The notes under the pieces are model-generated. The model was not told the origin of the DNA. It made no database searches and saw only the letters and a program-made list of their open reading frames with translations. Positions 12,587 through 16,713 of a stretch of DNA of 16,713 nucleotides are shown one piece after another (positions within the stretch are counted from its first letter, which is position 1; every line of letters begins with the position of its first letter). The translations under genes were made by a program, and so were the position numbers. The stretch spans positions 1 through 16,713 of the forward strand of contig JACREV010000043.1 of the NCBI GenBank assembly GCA_016218095.1. Direction: 5' to 3'. This DNA comes from Deltaproteobacteria bacterium. GTDB taxonomy: Bacteria; Desulfobacterota; GWC2-55-46.

Positions 12587-15025
12587 TTAGAGTTTTGCCG
12601 CCTCTTCCTTGAGGGTGTAAAGCTCTACGACGTCGCCGACCTTTATGTCGTTATAGCCCTCTATGGTAAGGCCGCACTCGTACCCGGCGGCGACTTCCTT
12701 TACGTCTTCCTTGAACCTCTTAAGCGACGAGAGCTTGCCCTCGTATATGACTACGTTGTCCCTTACGAGCCTCGCCTTCGCGCCCCTCACGGCCTTGCCG
12801 TCCGTTACGAAGCAACCGGCGACGATGCCGACCTTGGTTATGCGGAAGACGTCCCTTATCTGGGCACGGCCGAGCGCCTCTTCCTTTACGACAGGCGCGA
12901 GCATGCCTTCCATCGCGGCCTTTATTTCATCGACCAGGTTGTAGATGATGGTATAGAGGCGCAGGTCGACGTTTTCCTTCTCGGCGAGCGCCTGCCCCTT
13001 CGACTCCGGGCGGACGTTGAAGCCGATGACTATCGCGTTGGAGGCGGCGGCGAGCATTACGTCGCCTTCGCTTATCCCGCCGACCGCGCTGTGTATGACC
13101 TTGAGCTTTATGGCGTCGGTCGAGAGCTTCCCGAGGGACTCCTTCACCGCCTCGATCGACCCCTGGACGTCGGCCTTGAGGACTACGTTCAGCTCCTTCA
13201 CCTCTCCCTTGTTTATCTTGTCATAGAGGTCCGTCAGGCTCACCTTCGCTGTCTTGAGGCGGTCCTTCTCGAGCGTCTTTCTCTGCCGTATGGTCGCGAT
13301 CTGCTTGGCCGTCGCCTCGTCCTTGACGACCGTAAAGGTCTCGCCTGCCTGCGGCACGCCTGAAAGGCCGAGTATCTCTATCGGCATCGACGGGCCCGCC
13401 TCGTCGACCCTTTTGCCCCAGTCGTTTATCATGGCGCGGATCCTGCCGTAGTTGACGCCCGTCACAAGCGCGTCCCCGACCTTCAAGGTGCCGTCCTGTA
13501 TGAGTACCGTCGATACAGGCCCCCTGCCCTTGTCCAGCTTCGCCTCAACGACGATCCCTCTCGCCGGGGCCTCCGGGCTGGCCTTGAGCTCCAATACCTC
13601 CGACTGGAGGAGTATCATCTCGAGGAGCTCTTTTATCTTTATCCTCTTTTTAGCCGAGACCTCGATGAAAATGGTCTCTCCGCCCCACTCCTCGGACACG
13701 AGCCCGTACTGAGTGAGCTCCTGCTTGATCCGCGCCGGGTCGGCCTGCGGGAGGTCTATCTTGTTTATCGCGACTATTATGGGGACGTTTGCGGCCTTGG
13801 CGTGGTTTATGGCCTCTATGGTCTGCGGCATGACGCCGTCGTCTGCCGCTACGACGAGTATTACGATGTCCGTGGCTTTCGCGCCGCGCGCCCTCATCGC
13901 CGTGAAGGCCTCGTGGCCCGGGGTGTCGAGGAAGGTGACGTCGCCCTTGTCCAGATGCACGTGGTACGCGCCTATGTGCTGAGTGATGCCGCCGGCCTCG
14001 CCGCTTACGACGTTCGTCTGCCTTATCGCGTCAAGGAGAGACGTCTTTCCGTGGTCGACGTGGCCCATGACGGTTACGACAGGCGCTCTGGGCTTCAAGT
14101 TTGGCTGGCCCTCGGCCTCCGCGGCGCCCGGCTCCATGAGGGTCTCTTCGTGTACCGCGCCGCTTTCGACCTCGTACTCGTATTCCTGCGCGATGAGCGT
14201 TACCGCGTCTATGTCTATGAGCTGATTGACCGTAGCCATGATGCCGAGGCCCATGAGCTTCTTTATGATCTCGCCGGCCTTTACGCCGAGCCTCTGCGAG
14301 AGGTCGGCGACACTTATGGCGTCGACTATCCTTATGACCCTCTTGGAGGCCTTTGTCACGGTGATCTCGGTCTTCTTCATGGGCCGCGCCTGCGCGGACT
14401 GCGCCCTTGCCCTTTGAGCGTCCCTCGACTGGTACTTGTCTTTCCTGCCGGCCGGGCGCTTCGGGGCGAAGAACTTCTTCACCTCGGGCTGTCTCTCGAA
14501 GACCTTGACCTCTTTCTTGGCGGCAGGGACCTCCGCAACCGGAGCGACCGGCGCCTCTGCCTCGGGCCTTTCTTCTGCGAGCGCGGGGGCCGAAACCTCC
14601 GGTATCTCCTCGGTCTCCTCGACCTTGAGCTCCAACAATATCTCGGCCGGGGTCTTCTCCCTCGTCTTTCGCGGCGCGCCCTTTTTGGCAACGTCCTTCT
14701 TCTCGTCGACGGCCTTTATCCTGCCGCGCCCCCGTATGGGCTTCTTCTCTTCCTTCTTCTCTTCTTTGGCTCCGGCCTTGACCTCTAACGGAGGCTCCGG
14801 CAGCTTCACTTCGGCCTTGGCAGGGACCGAAGGCGCGGCCTGGGCCGCCGTGACCTCGACGGGCCTCTCCGTTACCTCGGGCCCCTTCTGCTCAGGTGCA
14901 ACCGCCTTCGTCTCGATCACCGGCTCGGGTTCAGCCGGCTTTGGAGCGGACCTCCTCCGTATTACCGAGGGTTTGATCCTCTTCTCCTCGACGTCCTTTG
15001 TCTGTTTCTCTTTTTCGTTTGTCAT
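12587..15025 (-). CDS. infB: Translation initiation factor IF-2
   Basis: 812-aa GTPase that brings fMet-tRNA to the 30S subunit and promotes subunit joining. The N-terminal third (1-about 215) is low complexity, rich in Lys, Glu, Ala, Pro and Val, as usual for bacterial IF2. An IF2_N domain follows at about 217-290 (VADLSQRLGVKAGEIIKKLM). The GTPase carries GHVDHGKT (321-328), GGITQHIGAYHV (345-356), DTPGHE (367-372), NKID (421-424) and SAK (457-459), all intact. The C-terminal beta-barrel and IF2-C domains continue to the end. The start is the ATG at 15025. No in-frame upstream start precedes a stop codon, but the Shine-Dalgarno is poor: GGGGG lies 13 nt before the ATG. The gene ends in TAA one nt from MITE-like copy B. 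Confidence 0.98.
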   Translation of the reverse strand: MTNEKEKQTKDVEEKRIKPSVIRRRSAPKPAEPEPVIETKAVAPEQKGPEVTERPVEVTAAQAAPSVPAKAEVKLPEPPLEVKAGAKEEKKEEKKPIRGRGRIKAVDEKKDVAKKGAPRKTREKTPAEILLELKVEETEEIPEVSAPALAEERPEAEAPVAPVAEVPAAKKEVKVFERQPEVKKFFAPKRPAGRKDKYQSRDAQRARAQSAQARPMKKTEITVTKASKRVIRIVDAISVADLSQRLGVKAGEIIKKLMGLGIMATVNQLIDIDAVTLIAQEYEYEVESGAVHEETLMEPGAAEAEGQPNLKPRAPVVTVMGHVDHGKTSLLDAIRQTNVVSGEAGGITQHIGAYHVHLDKGDVTFLDTPGHEAFTAMRARGAKATDIVILVVAADDGVMPQTIEAINHAKAANVPIIVAINKIDLPQADPARIKQELTQYGLVSEEWGGETIFIEVSAKKRIKIKELLEMILLQSEVLELKASPEAPARGIVVEAKLDKGRGPVSTVLIQDGTLKVGDALVTGVNYGRIRAMINDWGKRVDEAGPSMPIEILGLSGVPQAGETFTVVKDEATAKQIATIRQRKTLEKDRLKTAKVSLTDLYDKINKGEVKELNVVLKADVQGSIEAVKESLGKLSTDAIKLKVIHSAVGGISEGDVMLAAASNAIVIGFNVRPESKGQALAEKENVDLRLYTIIYNLVDEIKAAMEGMLAPVVKEEALGRAQIRDVFRITKVGIVAGCFVTDGKAVRGAKARLVRDNVVIYEGKLSSLKRFKEDVKEVAAGYECGLTIEGYNDIKVGDVVELYTLKEEAAKL

Positions 15026-15043
15026 TATGCTGGCGAAACCCCC

Positions 15044-15065
15044 AAAAAGGCCTTGATCAGCCTTT
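15044..15065 (-). terminator. Attenuator-like hairpin between rnpM and infB
   Basis: Reading leftward, AAAGGC (15065-15060), an 8-nt loop and GCCTTT (15051-15046) end in TTTTT (15048-15044, partly in the stem). It stands about 20 nt before the infB ATG. The stem is short, so it can at most reduce readthrough. A 10-codon ORF (15089-15057, no Shine-Dalgarno) overlaps its 5' arm. Confidence 0.3.
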
Positions 15066-15095
15066 GCCTTTTCCCTCTTCCGAGGTCATGGTACT

Positions 15096-15344
15096 TTATT
15101 TTAATATGAGCCCCCGGAGCTCACTCTCCTCCGGAAGCGTTACAACGCGCTTAAGCGCCTTTCCGAAACACTCTCTTCTTTTATACGCGGCCTTGATGCA
15201 TCCAGGGTCGCGGCATATGTAAGCGCCCCTGCCGGGGAGCCTCCGTTTGTCGTCGAGCTTGAGCGCTCCGTCGACGGCCGAGAGCCTCGCAAGATTGTGC
15301 TTGTCCCTTACGGCCCTGCAACTGATACAGGTCCTCTCCGGCAT
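15096..15344 (-). CDS. rnpM: RnpM/YlxR family RNA-binding protein
   Basis: 82-aa protein of the YlxR (DUF448) family, coded between nusA and infB in most bacteria. The signature PERTCISCR (2-10) and the later GRGAYICRDPGCI segment (about 38-50) with basic residues mark the family, and the conserved Cys residues are present. The Bacillus homologue has been reported to bind RNase P RNA and modulate its activity, hence the symbol; by homology an RNA-binding modulator is likely here. It starts at the ATG at 15344, two nt after the nusA stop, so it is translationally coupled to nusA. A 70-nt gap with an attenuator-like hairpin separates it from infB. Confidence 0.93.
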   Translation of the reverse strand: MPERTCISCRAVRDKHNLARLSAVDGALKLDDKRRLPGRGAYICRDPGCIKAAYKRRECFGKALKRVVTLPEESELRGLILK

Positions 15345-15346
15345 CC

Positions 15347-16654
15347 CTATCTGCCCGCGTGCTCCTGTATGGAGCCCAGGATAAGCTCGACGGATTCGTC
15401 GTTGAGCCCCTCGACCTTCAACAGGTCCTCGCGGGTGAGCCTCATTACCCTGTCCGGGGTGTCGTACCCGCCCTTTACGAGCGAGAGCGCCACCTCGGGG
15501 GAGACGTTCAGGAAGTCGACGATCGTCTTGACGGTTAAGGCCCTCTCCTGCTCCTCACGGGCCCCTGCGGCCTCGACCTCTTTACGGAGCGCCTCGTCGG
15601 GGGTGAGCCCTTCCCTCGCGCCCTTGGACTCGGTCTCGGTCCTTATGTCTATCTTCCAGCCCGTGAGCTTCGCCGCGAGCCTGACGTTCTGGCCCTTCTT
15701 CCCTATGGCGAGCGAGAGCTGGTCGTCGGGGACGATCACCTCCATCGCGTGCTCGGCCTCGTCCATTATGACCCTCGCAATCTGCGCGGGCGAAAGGGTG
15801 TTCTTCACGAATATCGCCGGGTCGTTCGACCAGTGGACGATGTCTATCTTCTCACCCTTGAGCTCCTGCACGACGGCCTGGACCCTCGAGCCCTTTACGC
15901 CGACGCACGCGCCGACCGGGTCGACGTCGTGATTGTGGGAGACTACCGCTATCTTCGCCCTGTCTCCGGGCTCCCTCGCCGCGCCCTTTATCTCTACTAT
16001 CCCCTCGTAGACCTCGGGGACCTCCATCTGGAAGAGCTTTATGAGAAAGCCGGGGTGGGTGCGGGACATGACGACCTGCGGCCCCTTCGCCTCGCTCTTG
16101 ACGTCGAGGACGATGCCCCTCAAGCGCTCGCCCTGCCTGTAGCCTTCGCGCCTGACCTGCTCCTTCTTGGGAAGCACCGCCTCGGCCCTTCCGAGGTCGA
16201 CGATGATGTCGCCCTTCTCGAACCTCTGCACGATGCCCGTTATGATCTCGCCCTTCTTGGAGCTGTACTCGCTGAATATTATGTTGCGCTCGGCCTCCCT
16301 GACCTTCTGTATGATTATCTGCTTGGCGGTCTGGGCGTCGATCCTGCCGAACTCCTTCTGGTCGAGCTTTACGCCGAGGCTGTCTCCGAGAGCGACCTCG
16401 GGGTCGAGCTCCTTGGCGGACTCGAATGATATCTCGGTGTCGGGGTCCTGGGCCTCCTCGACGACGGTCTTGAAGAGGAAGAGCTCTATCTCCCCGGCCT
16501 CCTCCTGGTAGTGCGCCTCGATGACCTTGTTCTGTCCGAACCTCTTCTCGGCCGCCTTCAACATGGCGGACTCAAGGGCGTCGATGAGTATGCTCTTATC
16601 TATCCCCTTGTCTTTGCCGACCTGGTCGATTATATGGGTCAGATTCAATGACAT
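15347..16654 (-). CDS. nusA: Transcription termination/antitermination factor NusA
   Basis: 435-aa RNA polymerase-associated factor that modulates pausing, intrinsic and Rho termination and antitermination. Domains in order: the N-terminal polymerase-binding domain (1-about 130), S1 (about 135-198, GIVQRFEKGDIIVDLGRAEA), KH1 (about 200-280 with GACVGVKGSR at 248-257), KH2 (about 285-340 with LAIGKKGQN at 315-323) and one C-terminal helix-hairpin-helix region (about 365-432). It is shorter than the 495 aa of E. coli NusA, which has two C-terminal acidic repeats; one repeat-like region is common outside Gammaproteobacteria. The ATG at 16654 follows a GGAGG with ten nt spacing. It is the first complete gene of the cluster in the window. 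Confidence 0.97.
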   Translation of the reverse strand: MSLNLTHIIDQVGKDKGIDKSILIDALESAMLKAAEKRFGQNKVIEAHYQEEAGEIELFLFKTVVEEAQDPDTEISFESAKELDPEVALGDSLGVKLDQKEFGRIDAQTAKQIIIQKVREAERNIIFSEYSSKKGEIITGIVQRFEKGDIIVDLGRAEAVLPKKEQVRREGYRQGERLRGIVLDVKSEAKGPQVVMSRTHPGFLIKLFQMEVPEVYEGIVEIKGAAREPGDRAKIAVVSHNHDVDPVGACVGVKGSRVQAVVQELKGEKIDIVHWSNDPAIFVKNTLSPAQIARVIMDEAEHAMEVIVPDDQLSLAIGKKGQNVRLAAKLTGWKIDIRTETESKGAREGLTPDEALRKEVEAAGAREEQERALTVKTIVDFLNVSPEVALSLVKGGYDTPDRVMRLTREDLLKVEGLNDESVELILGSIQEHAGR

Positions 16655-16713
16655 TTTAAAACAACCTCCGAAGTCTCTTATTCTTTAATTTTAAACCCGC
16701 CATGCGGCGCGGG
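16655..16713 (-). other. nusA upstream region, truncated by the window edge
   Basis: 59 nt. A 5-bp hairpin CCCGC (16696-16700) / GCGGG (16709-16713) is followed leftward by TTTAAAATT, a weak terminator-like pattern. Two short open frames run in from the edge, ending near 16678 and 16655, so the 3' end of an upstream gene (rimP would be expected by gene order) cannot be confirmed or excluded. The nusA Shine-Dalgarno GGAGG lies here. Confidence 0.3.

Noticed and set aside
11613..12590. Plus-strand open frame across rbfA, DUF503 gene and repeat copy B
   Set aside because: It runs antisense through two well-supported genes and ends in the repeat. Its tail (LLYAATTSFEPNKADG) is simply a reading of the MITE-like element.
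13802..14788. Plus-strand open frame (328 codons) opposite infB
   Set aside because: Antisense shadow of IF2. The composition mirrors the complementary codons, and no domain can be recognised.
1..16713. CRISPR array, tRNA, rRNA or prophage
   Set aside because: No regularly spaced direct repeats, no cloverleaf with CCA-adjacent acceptor stem, no rRNA-like stretch and no phage or transposase proteins were found on either strand.

Overview
The window looks like chromosome of a GC-rich, Gram-negative-type bacterium. The gene order nusA, rnpM (ylxR), infB, DUF503, rbfA, nrnA, truB, rpsO, pnp, M16 peptidase is the translation/RNA-metabolism cluster I associate with Geobacter-like Deltaproteobacteria (Desulfobacterota and relatives). 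That placement is inference from gene order and protein style only. Every gene is on the minus strand except one small membrane-protein gene at 4336-4707.

Right part (16713 down to about 7000): nusA, rnpM, infB, a DUF503 gene, rbfA, nrnA, truB, rpsO and pnp run leftward in tight series and end at a strong intrinsic terminator (7001-7027) just after pnp. The products couple transcription elongation (NusA), translation initiation (IF2), 30S maturation (RbfA), tRNA modification (TruB), a ribosomal protein (S15) and RNA decay (PNPase, NrnA). The junctions infB/DUF503, rbfA/nrnA, truB/rpsO and rpsO/pnp hold non-coding spacers of roughly 130-290 nt with hairpins. An M16 zinc peptidase follows beyond the terminator.

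Middle (about 5560 down to 3850): an OmpR/PhoB-type response regulator with a good sigma70-type promoter but no histidine kinase beside it. Next comes a structured spacer with an AT-rich gene for a DUF5362-like membrane protein on the opposite strand. Around that gene lie a 120-nt imperfect palindrome, a perfect 11-bp hairpin and two tandem small hairpins. This stretch looks inserted.

Left part (3919 down to 1): a likely operon under a near-consensus promoter, coding a GlcD-like FAD oxidoreductase, a GlcF-like iron-sulfur protein and a family GH57 glucanotransferase/amylase that runs off the left edge. The 40-nt leader can pair with the glcD Shine-Dalgarno.

The most notable non-gene signal is a dispersed MITE-like element of 115-122 bp. 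It occurs twice in opposite orientation, at 6852-6973 and 12471-12585, with 15-bp terminal inverted repeats and an inner palindrome. Both copies sit in gaps of the translation cluster. I found no phage, CRISPR, tRNA or rRNA features.
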